Of a stretch of 64,000 nt of DNA, positions 56,922 through 64,000 are shown piece after piece. Numbering within the stretch: the first letter of the stretch is position 1; the number at the start of each line of letters is the position of its first letter. The DNA lies in NCBI GenBank assembly GCA_024761205.1, contig JAMASS010000004.1, positions 372,001 through 436,000 of the forward strand, given 5' to 3'. This DNA is from Limisphaerales bacterium. Its GTDB lineage: Bacteria; Verrucomicrobiota; Verrucomicrobiia; Limisphaerales; AAA164-E04. The translations under genes and the position numbers were made by a program. The notes under the pieces were generated by a model, which worked only from the letters and a program-made list of their open reading frames with translations, ran no database searches and was not told where the DNA came from.

Positions 56922-58304
56922 ATGGCGGAAGCTTCGAAGAAGATTTTTGGTACGGACGGCGTCCGTGGACGCGCCAATGTGGAGCCAGTAACGGCCGAGA
57001 GGGCGCTGAAGCTGGGTAGGGCTGCAGCGCATGTATTCAAGCAGCTGGAGCCGCGCTCGCACACCAAGCATAAGATCGTGATTGGCAAGGATACCCGGCT
57101 TTCGGGCTACATGCTTGAGAATGCGATCTCCTCGGGGATATTGTCGGTGGGAGTTGATGTTCTTTTCATCGGTCCGCTGCCGACGCCCGGTGTGGCTTAC
57201 GTAACGCGTAGTCTGCGAGCCGACGCAGGCATCGTGATTACCGCTTCGCATAATCCTTACGACGATAACGGGATTAAGTTTTTTCGGCCGGATGGTTTCA
57301 AGCTGGATGATGAGATCGAGAAGCAAGTTGAACGACTGGTATTTAGTGGGGAGATTGAGTCGATTCGTCCCAGTGCGAAGGAGATCGGGAAGGCAGTTAG
57401 GATTGATGATGCTTTAGGACGCTATATTGAATACGCGAAATCCTCGGTGCCGCGAGGGGTGGCATTGGATGGTATAAGAATCGTCGTCGATTGCGCCCAC
57501 GGCTCGGCGTACAAGGCGACGCCCTGTGTGCTGAGAGAGCTGGGTGCGGAGGTCTTTGTGTATGGCAATGATCCGGATGGGATGAACATTAACAAAGAGT
57601 GCGGCTCCATGTATCCGGAGAGCATTTCGCAGAAGGTATGGAAACACCGCGCTCATCTCGGTGTCTCCCATGATGGTGACGCGGATCGAGTCCTCTTGGT
57701 GGATGAAACCGGACGTGTTGTTGATGGAGATGATGTGCTTGCGATTGCCGGTCTGGATATGATCGCAAAAGGAACCCTTAAGGAGAAGACGGTGGTTGCA
57801 ACGGTGATGAGCAACGCTGGGCTTGACCAAGCGATCCGGCGGGCAGGAGGGATGGTGAAGAGAACTCCGGTTGGTGACAAACATGTGATTGATCTGATGC
57901 TCCGAGAGAGGTTGAACCTGGGAGGCGAATCCAGCGGGCACCTGATTTTTCGAGACCACGGAACGACCGGGGATGGTTTGGTTGCTGCTTTGCAGATCCT
58001 CGCAATCATGAAGGGGCAGGGAAAGTCTTTGAGTGAGTTGGTGAAGTGTTGGAGCCGATTCCCACAGTTGGTTAGAAATGTTCAGGTAAGGACAAAGGTG
58101 CCGTTTGAGGAGCTGGACGGGGTGATGGACTTGGTCTCTTCGGCGGAGCAGGAGTTGCAGCCCAACGGGGGGCGCGTTCTTTTGAGATATTCCGGAACAG
58201 AATTAAAAGCGCGGTTGTTGCTGGAGGGTCCGGATATGAGCGAGATTGAAAGATGGAGCGTCAGGATCGTGACACTGATTAGGGATCAAGTTGGCGTCGA
58301 CTGA
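56922..58304 (+). CDS. glmM: Phosphoglucosamine mutase
   Basis: The 460-residue enzyme converts glucosamine-6-phosphate to glucosamine-1-phosphate on the way to UDP-GlcNAc. FGTDGVRGRANVEPVT starts the protein. The phosphoserine loop is VITASHNPYDDNGIKFF (about residue 107), the metal loop is SHDGDADRVLLVDE (about 247), the sugar loop GGESSGHLIFRDHGTTGDGL (about 335), and the phosphate-binding end is LLRYSGTELKARLLLEG. It ends the folP-cdaA-cdaR-glmM cluster, which links folate, c-di-AMP and cell-wall precursors. Confidence 0.97.
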   Translation: MAEASKKIFGTDGVRGRANVEPVTAERALKLGRAAAHVFKQLEPRSHTKHKIVIGKDTRLSGYMLENAISSGILSVGVDVLFIGPLPTPGVAYVTRSLRADAGIVITASHNPYDDNGIKFFRPDGFKLDDEIEKQVERLVFSGEIESIRPSAKEIGKAVRIDDALGRYIEYAKSSVPRGVALDGIRIVVDCAHGSAYKATPCVLRELGAEVFVYGNDPDGMNINKECGSMYPESISQKVWKHRAHLGVSHDGDADRVLLVDETGRVVDGDDVLAIAGLDMIAKGTLKEKTVVATVMSNAGLDQAIRRAGGMVKRTPVGDKHVIDLMLRERLNLGGESSGHLIFRDHGTTGDGLVAALQILAIMKGQGKSLSELVKCWSRFPQLVRNVQVRTKVPFEELDGVMDLVSSAEQELQPNGGRVLLRYSGTELKARLLLEGPDMSEIERWSVRIVTLIRDQVGVD

Positions 58305-58399
58305 CATTTTGAGATCGCTTTCCTTCCAGCCCCCAAGTGATGGTTTAGGGCGCATTACTAGAGCGGATTTTTGCGTAGCATCTCGTTTATTTGGAACAT

Positions 58400-58603
58400 G
58401 GGATCCAAGAATCATCATTGAAGTTCGTTGACCAACGCAGTTTTTCGTTTGTAGAAGGTTGGCTGGGGCTTGGCGATTCTCGAGCAGCGGCAAACGAGCT
58501 TCAGAGTGTCAGTGATGACGCGTTGTTGCACCCCGCCGTTCTTGGTCTGCGCTGGCAGATTCGTGCTTTCGAGAATGATTGGGAAATTATACATTTAATT
58601 TAG
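58400..58603 (+). pseudogene. TPR-type protein, truncated remnant
   Basis: The frame reads SFVEGWLGLGDSRAAANELQ then SVSDDALLHPAVLGLRWQIR and AFENDWEIIHLI before a stop. This matches the first repeats of small tetratricopeptide proteins common in this phylum (EGWLELGNxxEAxxEL pattern). The C-terminal repeats are lost. No start codon with a ribosome binding site is evident. Confidence 0.6.
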
Positions 58604-59470
58604 CGGCAAAAGTCTCTTCGGGATAGAGGGCATTGTCCACTCGGTTTCTCGCTGGCGCCTCGGAGGGCGGGTGGGGGGTAATCATCCAACTGCAGCAAGA
58701 CCGTTCCATTAGAGCTTCGGCAAGACCCGATCAAGGCGACGCCGGAAAGAAAGGTTCCCAATCAGATGGCTGCTCGCATCAATGCCGCCGGCGGAACACC
58801 AAAATGCCCCTTCAATCTCGGGCGGCCAATCTCCGGCATGAACCATTGGTGACGCCGATGGCGGCGATAGCCGCCCGGCATCACTAGGATTGCGGTGGCG
58901 CAGTTCTTCCGGCACGCCCGGGTTTAAGTGCGCACACACGGCATGATTGATGCAAGGTCCCATCACGGATGGCCGCTTTGTCTCACGCACTCCAAACCAA
59001 GCCCCGAGCCGGCTGCCGATGAAACCCGAAGGGCAACGTCCAAGGCTGAGGCCCGGCGGCGAGGAATTTCTCAAGGATAACCGCTCTCGGGGCGTTTCTC
59101 TGAGGATGCGTTGGTGACCGCTCGCCTCACCAACGAGCGCGATGACGCCGATATTCTCGGTGCGGTTTCATGCTCGCCCCGCCCTTGAGGCTCGATCAAA
59201 CACAGGTAACAGCGATTGCCCATTTGCGGCGCACTTTGGAAGGCTCCAAGCCGTGCGGTGCGCACGCTGAGGTCGCTCTCCGGCAATCTCTGCGGACATG
59301 GCGGTGGGAGCCTTGCGCGCGCTCGTGCCTCCGCAGTGACTGCAATGGCGGACTTTGGCTCATATTTGCGCTTCAAACCACTTGGCGGCATCCCTTTTCC
59401 CGGTGTTCTACGCCGGTAAACTCGCCTCATTTCATGTCCGAAGTAGCAGCAAATCCAAGACAGCACGCCA
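58604..59470. other. GC-rich decayed stretch
   Basis: Overlapping open frames on both strands have Arg/Ser/Pro-rich composition and no family signature. The stretch ends at a 13-base trace of the palindrome element (59478-59490). I cannot identify a gene. Confidence 0.4.
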
Positions 59471-59489
59471 AGCTGTGTATGTAATTCCC

Positions 59490-60070
59490 CTCATTTTTGG
59501 CATCGCTATCGGCTCGATCACGGACGATCCCACTTTCCTCGCCACCGCCGAATACGGGGAAGACGACAACATCCATCTCTTCAGTCGCGAGAGCAGTCAG
59601 CAACTATCGACTCAACTCCAGCATACGAGCGGCATGCGATAAATGATCTTCAGCTCCAACGGCGAGTTTCTGGCAACCGCCTCAACGACCGCTCGGCCTA
59701 GGTCTGGAATCAAGCGGGATCGCTCATCGCCAGGCCGATGGATACCAGGACAACGTGATGATGGCACTCGCATTTAGTCCCGACAACAGACTCCTGGCAA
59801 ACCAGCATTTTTACTGGCGACGTCCGCCTCTGGAACATCGAAGACGACCATCCGCTCGGAAGCCCTTGGCAACACGACGACTGAGCCGTCGGACTCCAGT
59901 TTACCCTCGATCAACGGCATCTCTTTTCAGCGTTCTGAGACAAAGCGATCAAGATCCGCTCCATTGCCCCACCGCCTCTTCCGGCACTGGAATGGTTACT
60001 GTCATGGCTAGAAGCAACCTCGGGCGTTCGCATCATCGAAAAACGAAAAACAGCAACTCGTTCCGATGAG
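59490..60070 (+). pseudogene. WD40-repeat protein, broken and 5'-truncated
   Basis: Frames in order give ITDDPTFLATAEYGEDDNIH and SSQQLSTQLQHTSG, then MIFSSNGEFLATAS, VMALAFSPDNRLL, DVRLWNIEDDHPLGSPWQHD, and FSVLRQSDQ-region codons that read HLFSASDKAIKIRSIAPPPL in another frame. The end reads PALEWLLSWLEATSGVRI near 59990-60035. These are three or four WD40 blades with the C-terminal tail seen in kinase-WD40 proteins of this phylum. Everything upstream is lost, and the broken edge adjoins the palindrome trace TATGTAATTCCCC. Confidence 0.75.
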
Positions 60071-60400
60071 CAGTCTCTTTAAACCCAGCCAATAAATTAT
60101 GGCGGTGGATATTCCAAGATGACTACGCCACTCTAGTGCATTCGATGCTCCCGAAATGACCGCCCGTCCAAGCGCAAGGCTTATTATTCGTGCTCTGGTC
60201 CTCGAATTCTCTGGGGACTGCTGATCCGTCATCCCAGGGAACTTGAATGTCAGCCTGGCGGCGCCCCTCGGTTTGGTCGGTAGATAAAAGTAGCAAAAGA
60301 TCACCAAGGGTAAGAAGACACCAACAAACAACGCCCAAATCCACTTTTGACGCCAATGGCATTCACGACATCCAAAAACTCAAAAGACCACGAACACGAA
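60071..60400 (-). other. Possible remnant of a small membrane protein
   Basis: On the minus strand one frame reads CRECHWRQKWIWALFVGVFL then PLVIFCYFYLPTKPRGAARL from about 60350 to 60250. That is a CxxC pair and a single membrane helix, followed by a less convincing tail. The frame lacks a clear ATG and ribosome binding site. It could be a small decayed gene between manC and the WD40 remnant. Confidence 0.3.
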
Positions 60401-60486
60401 AGATTGGGTTCACCATTATCATCTCTAATGGTGTGTCTGGAAAACAGGAATTCAAACACATTCCCTCTAAACGCCCGCCAAGGGGC

Positions 60487-61617
60487 TTAAGTCAATTTCC
60501 TATACCTTTTGTCTATGGACAGCAGGCTGAGCAGCTTTTTGATCTTATGCGCCTGGTTCTTGCGGGCAACCATCGTCGCATTATCCGTCTGCACCACAAT
60601 CGAATCCTCCAAGCCCACCAAAGCAATGAGAGTCCGTCCCTTCGTTCGCGCATCAAAGACGATATTTCGCGCTGCATCAACGTGCATAAAATCACCCTCA
60701 GCACAATTCCCAGAACTATCCGGCTTGAGATGTCGTGCCAGCGCCTCCCATGACCCAAAATCGTCCCAACGAAAGGCTCCATCGGCAATCACGATGTTCT
60801 GCGCCTTCTCCATCAGTGCATAGTCTATCGAAATTTTCTTAGCCTTGGGATGTTCTTCCTTGAGCACTTGAGTCAGCGTGGTCGAGTTCACAGCGGCGTC
60901 AAGCCAGCGATAGCACGCCGTCGCCATTTCCGGCTGATGTTTCTGCAGTGCTTCCGTGATGGTGACAAACGACCAAATAAATATCCCCGCGTTCCAGGCA
61001 TAATCCCCCGAACGGACATATTTCACTGCTGTGGCAGAAACCGGTTTCTCCACAAACCGTTCTGACCGATAGAAAATCGTCTTATACTTCTCTACGCCTG
61101 CCCGTAACTCCTCACCCTTTTGAATGTAACCATAACCCGTCTCCGGCGAGGTCGGCTTGATGCCGATCGTCACAATCACCTGTCTTCGAGAGGCCAAATC
61201 AAAGCTATCCTTCAGCACCTGCTGAAACTTCCTCTCATCCCGAATCACATGATCCGACGGTAAAACCGCCATCACCCCACTAGTTGAACGTTGCCCGACA
61301 ATTGCTGCCCCCAAGGTCACGGCCGCGCAGGTGTCACGGCCGCAAGGTTCGGCAATGATATTTGCCCTCGACAATTCCGGCAGTTGTTTGGCGACTTGAG
61401 TCGCTTGCATCGAATTAGTGATCACGATAATGTTGGCATCGGGAACCAGCGGCGAAACACGATCATAGCACTGCTGCAAGAAAGATCGTTTCCCCAAGAG
61501 CGCCAACAACTGCTTCGGAGACTTCTCCCGGCTGACCGGCCAAAATCGCTCCCCCCGACCTCCCGCCATAATGACGACATACCGGTCTTTCTGCGCGGGC
61601 GTCCTTTTCTTCGTCAT
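60487..61617 (-). CDS. manC: Mannose-1-phosphate guanylyltransferase
   Basis: The 376-residue enzyme makes GDP-mannose from mannose-1-phosphate and GTP. I chose the ATG at 61617, which overlaps the trpA stop (ATGA), because the family then starts normally: RYVVIMAGGRGERFWPVSRE then KSPKQLLALLGKRS. ITNSMQATQVAKQLPEL, AVLPSDHVI (metal-binding Asp), ETGYGYIQKG, FVEKPVSATAVKYVRSGDYA and the AFRWDDFGSWEAL segment follow. The isomerase domain of bifunctional AlgA/ManC is absent. It is coupled to trpA, an unusual neighbour for this gene. Confidence 0.95.
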   Translation of the reverse strand: MTKKRTPAQKDRYVVIMAGGRGERFWPVSREKSPKQLLALLGKRSFLQQCYDRVSPLVPDANIIVITNSMQATQVAKQLPELSRANIIAEPCGRDTCAAVTLGAAIVGQRSTSGVMAVLPSDHVIRDERKFQQVLKDSFDLASRRQVIVTIGIKPTSPETGYGYIQKGEELRAGVEKYKTIFYRSERFVEKPVSATAVKYVRSGDYAWNAGIFIWSFVTITEALQKHQPEMATACYRWLDAAVNSTTLTQVLKEEHPKAKKISIDYALMEKAQNIVIADGAFRWDDFGSWEALARHLKPDSSGNCAEGDFMHVDAARNIVFDARTKGRTLIALVGLEDSIVVQTDNATMVARKNQAHKIKKLLSLLSIDKRYRKLT

Positions 61618-62414
61618 GACGCTCTCAATGCGGTACTCAACGTTTTTACAAACCCGCACACACCCGAAACCAGTGATGGTGAGTCCCCTAGAACAGCAAT
61701 GCGATTCACCACGGCGCTCCCCACCACACAAGCCTCCCCGAAGCTCGCCACTGTCTTCGCTTGCCCGGGGTTCGACACGCCAAACCCAATCGCAATCGGT
61801 AGGTCGGTATACTTCCGAATCAAAGTTATCATGGGTTCAATCGTTTCCGAAACACTGCTTTGCATCCCAGTCACACCTTCTCGCGAAACGTAATAAATAA
61901 ATCCAACCGCGCGCGAAGCGATAAACTTGATTCGAGCTTCCGGAGTGGTCGGCGCGATCAAATAGATCGGCAACAAACCGGCCTCCATCATCGCTTCATG
62001 ATAAGCGTCGCCCTCCTCGGGCGGCAAATCGAGAATCAACAATCCATCTACCCCCGCCGCTGCGGCATCCGCGACAAACAGATCAAGCCCACGTTGGTGA
62101 ATCAAGTTGTAGTAGACATAGAGAAGAATGGGAATCTCACTGCTTTCCCGGATCTGGCTCACCGCCTGCATCACTCCCCCCGGAGTCGTTCCCGATTCCA
62201 AACCCCGCTGCGCTGCGAGTTGATTGACGATCCCATCAGCCAAAGGATCGCTAAATGGAACCCCCAGTTCCAAGATATCGACACCCGAATCGGCAAAACC
62301 GATAGCCAGCTCCTGGGTAGCCTTTAGATTCGGATCTCCTGCTCCTATATAAACCACTAATCCCTTCTTCCCTTGTTCTTTAAGCTCCGAGAAGCGAGCC
62401 TCAATCCGATTCAT
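61614..62414 (-). CDS. trpA: Tryptophan synthase alpha chain
   Basis: The 266-residue protein cleaves indole-3-glycerol phosphate to indole, in complex with TrpB. Catalytic Glu lies in GVDILELGVPFSDPLADGIV and Asp in GVDGLLILDLPPEEGDAYHE. IYLIAPTTPEARI, GFIYYVSREGVTG and IAIGFGVSNPGQAK complete the TIM barrel. No trpB lies in the window on either side. The stop overlaps the manC start, so the two are translationally coupled. Confidence 0.96.
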   Translation of the reverse strand: MNRIEARFSELKEQGKKGLVVYIGAGDPNLKATQELAIGFADSGVDILELGVPFSDPLADGIVNQLAAQRGLESGTTPGGVMQAVSQIRESSEIPILLYVYYNLIHQRGLDLFVADAAAAGVDGLLILDLPPEEGDAYHEAMMEAGLLPIYLIAPTTPEARIKFIASRAVGFIYYVSREGVTGMQSSVSETIEPMITLIRKYTDLPIAIGFGVSNPGQAKTVASFGEACVVGSAVVNRIAVLGDSPSLVSGVCGFVKTLSTALRAS

Positions 62415-62565
62415 GTAGAGAAATGTTCATCGCTCCAATTGGAAGCTTCAAGACTTAATCCCTCCCAGACACCGTGGGGTACTTTCAATCCCCACCACGG
62501 CACGCCGCCACCCAGACGCACCTTGCATCGAAGACGCTTCTGGCCTATAACCGGAACAAAAGGGC

Positions 62566-63303
62566 ATGCCAAAAATTGCAATTACCGGATCGAAAGGCAG
62601 AATGGGGCAAGCACTCGTTCGCTGTGCGGAAAATGATCCCGAACTAGAGGTTGCCGGCACTGTCGATTTAGGTGATGACCTTGCCCCAGCGATCGAAGCT
62701 TCCGAAGTAATCATCGATTTTAGCTTCCACGACGCCACTCGGGAAATCGCGGAGCTCGCAGCAGCGCAGTCGAAACCGATCGTCATTGGCACCACTGGAC
62801 ACTCCGATGAAGATCGCGGTGCGATTGAGGCCCTAGCCCAGACGATTCCGATGGTTTGGGCATCCAATTACTCGACCGGTGTCAACACCCTCTTTTGGCT
62901 CACTCGCAAGACGGCAGAGGTCTTGGGGTCGGACTTCGATCTCGAGGTGATTGAGATGCATCATCATCACAAACAGGACGCGCCCAGCGGTACGGCGGCA
63001 ACACTTGGCAAAATCTTGGCCGAAGTCCGCGGTTTGCAAGTCAAGGAGGCCTTTCGCCACGGACGTGAAGGGATCGTCGGAGCACGCACGCGAGATGAAA
63101 TCGGGATGCATTCGCTGCGCGGCGGAGATGTCGTCGGCGATCATACCGTGGTTTACGCGACGAATGGGGAACGACTGGAATTGACGCATCGAGCAGCGAG
63201 TCGGGACACCTTTGCCAACGGAGCGCTTCGGGCCTCGAAGTGGGTGTTGGGGCGGAGTCCGGGGCTTTACTCGATGCAGGATGTCTTGTGGCTTAAGGAT
63301 TGA
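62566..63303 (+). CDS. dapB: 4-hydroxy-tetrahydrodipicolinate reductase
   Basis: The 245-residue enzyme reduces HTPA with NAD(P)H in lysine and diaminopimelate synthesis. The nucleotide-binding start is PKIAITGSKGRMGQALVRCA. VIDFSFHDATRE, VIGTTGHSDEDRGAI and VWASNYSTGVNTLFWL follow. The catalytic loop is VIEMHHHHKQDAPSGTAATL (about residues 127-146), with the substrate Lys, and the end is FANGALRASKWVLGRSPGLY. It is divergent from trpA and followed by folK 3 bp later. Confidence 0.97.
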   Translation: MPKIAITGSKGRMGQALVRCAENDPELEVAGTVDLGDDLAPAIEASEVIIDFSFHDATREIAELAAAQSKPIVIGTTGHSDEDRGAIEALAQTIPMVWASNYSTGVNTLFWLTRKTAEVLGSDFDLEVIEMHHHHKQDAPSGTAATLGKILAEVRGLQVKEAFRHGREGIVGARTRDEIGMHSLRGGDVVGDHTVVYATNGERLELTHRAASRDTFANGALRASKWVLGRSPGLYSMQDVLWLKD

Positions 63304-63306
63304 GAA

Positions 63307-63840
63307 ATGGGGAGGACTAGAGACTCCGCTTACACCGCTTACCTCGCCCTAGGCTCCAACCTAGGCAACCCGCTGGAAAACTTACGCGGCGGCGCGAAAC
63401 GACTGCAGTCTATCGGCATCACACCGCTGGTGCTCTCGGCTACATGGACCACCACACCGATCGATTGCCCACCTGACGCCTCACCGTTTGCCAACGCCAC
63501 ACTCGCCATTACCGTTCTCACCAGTACCACACCTCGGACTCTCCTCGCTCATTGCCAAGCGATCGAACGAGACCTCGGGCGCAAGCCAAAAAAATTAAGG
63601 AACGAATCCCGGCCACTCGATATCGACATCATCACCTACGCTGACCGCGTCGAGTCCTCACCGGAACTCGTCTTGCCACACCCTCGCGCCCGCCACCGTT
63701 TTTTCGTCCTCGCCCCGCTGAATGAGATCGCCCCAAACCTCGTGCTTCCGGGCCACGAACATTCCGTGAAAGAATACCTAGCTGATTGCCCGGAAGACAC
63801 CGCGGCCAAACGACTTGATGATTTTGTATGGGACTTGTAG
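63307..63840 (+). CDS. folK: 2-amino-4-hydroxy-6-hydroxymethyldihydropteridine pyrophosphokinase
   Basis: The 177-residue enzyme transfers pyrophosphate from ATP to the pterin alcohol in folate synthesis. AYLALGSNLGNPLENL starts the domain; ATWTTTPIDCPPDASPFANA and RDLGRKPKKLRNESRPLDID follow, with the metal-binding Asp pair in PLDIDIITY (the usual motif is RPxDxDI). PHPRARHRFFVLAPLNEIAP is the C-terminal signature. The start is 3 bp after dapB, so the two are cotranscribed. Confidence 0.95.
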   Translation: MGRTRDSAYTAYLALGSNLGNPLENLRGGAKRLQSIGITPLVLSATWTTTPIDCPPDASPFANATLAITVLTSTTPRTLLAHCQAIERDLGRKPKKLRNESRPLDIDIITYADRVESSPELVLPHPRARHRFFVLAPLNEIAPNLVLPGHEHSVKEYLADCPEDTAAKRLDDFVWDL

Positions 63841-63977
63841 CCGAACAATAACCTGCCCACTTCAAAATCAGAAAACAGAACTCGTCACTCGCTATTCATC
63901 CCTCACGACGCACTTGTTCCCTTGATTCGACCCACACGCGCCGTCTAAACTCCGTGCCCGGCTCTCGGGAAACCACT

Positions 63978-64000
63978 ATGACATCAGAAACGATCAAAGA
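63978..64000 (+). CDS. Possible start of the next gene, cut by the window edge
   Basis: ATGACATCAGAAACGATCAA begins an open frame 138 bp after folK and runs off the edge (MTSETIK). A GGGAA stretch lies about 6 bases upstream and could be the ribosome binding site. Seven codons are too few to name it. Confidence 0.3.

Noticed and set aside
58709-59484. Several overlapping open frames on both strands
   Set aside because: No family motif, Ser/Arg/Pro-rich, and mutually overlapping; treated as GC-rich non-coding DNA.

Overview
This window looks like a chromosomal segment of a verrucomicrobial bacterium (Verrucomicrobiota). That rests on lineage-typical families: a Minf_1886-type protein, DUF5069, DUF971, DUF1549/DUF1553 cytochrome proteins with a DUF1501 partner, prepilin-like proteins ending in a 'FADG' signature, and a CotH-kinase/lamin-tail remnant. 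No rRNA, tRNA or CRISPR array was seen.

Two kinds of DNA alternate. The first is compact, intact housekeeping DNA: tsaD plus an S41 protease (6.8-9.2 kb); ispD and eno (9.7-12.7 kb); a methyltransferase, sppA-type protease, M24 peptidase, DUF971 and DUF5069 (12.8-17 kb); a small membrane protein, Minf_1886 and an M16 double-domain protease (26.5-29.8 kb); tyrA-aroA-cmk-plsC, a double CbiX protein and pgsA (40.5-45.7 kb); a sugar ABC permease and hemL-ruvX-truA (48.6-52.6 kb); folP-cdaA-cdaR-glmM (54.8-58.3 kb); trpA-manC, dapB and folK (60.5-63.8 kb). Several neighbours overlap by four bases, implying translational coupling.

The second kind is a dense graveyard of recognisable but broken genes between those islands: two IS1595-type transposases, an alpha/beta hydrolase, two of three DUF1549/DUF1553 systems, a GIY-YIG protein, a Dam-type and a Dcm-type restriction-modification pair, an ABC ATPase, CotH/lamin-tail, recN, RhuM, Cache-SpoIIE phosphatase, a prepilin, a NUDIX protein, a class V aminotransferase, a TPR protein and a WD40 protein. 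Most carry several stops, frameshifts or lost ends, while adjacent core genes are clean. I read this as real gene decay, as in a lineage under relaxed selection or a population bottleneck, and not as sequencing error. The host or habitat cannot be told from the sequence.

The most distinctive intact genes are a secreted protein made of four Cys/His modules in an ABAB arrangement (17.2-18.3 kb), an 896-residue multi-domain secreted protein followed by a prepilin-like protein (21.3-25.0 kb), and a ribose-type permease with an inserted soluble domain (48.6-49.9 kb). Four families of small inverted-repeat elements lie in the decayed zones, one of them at the broken end of recN.
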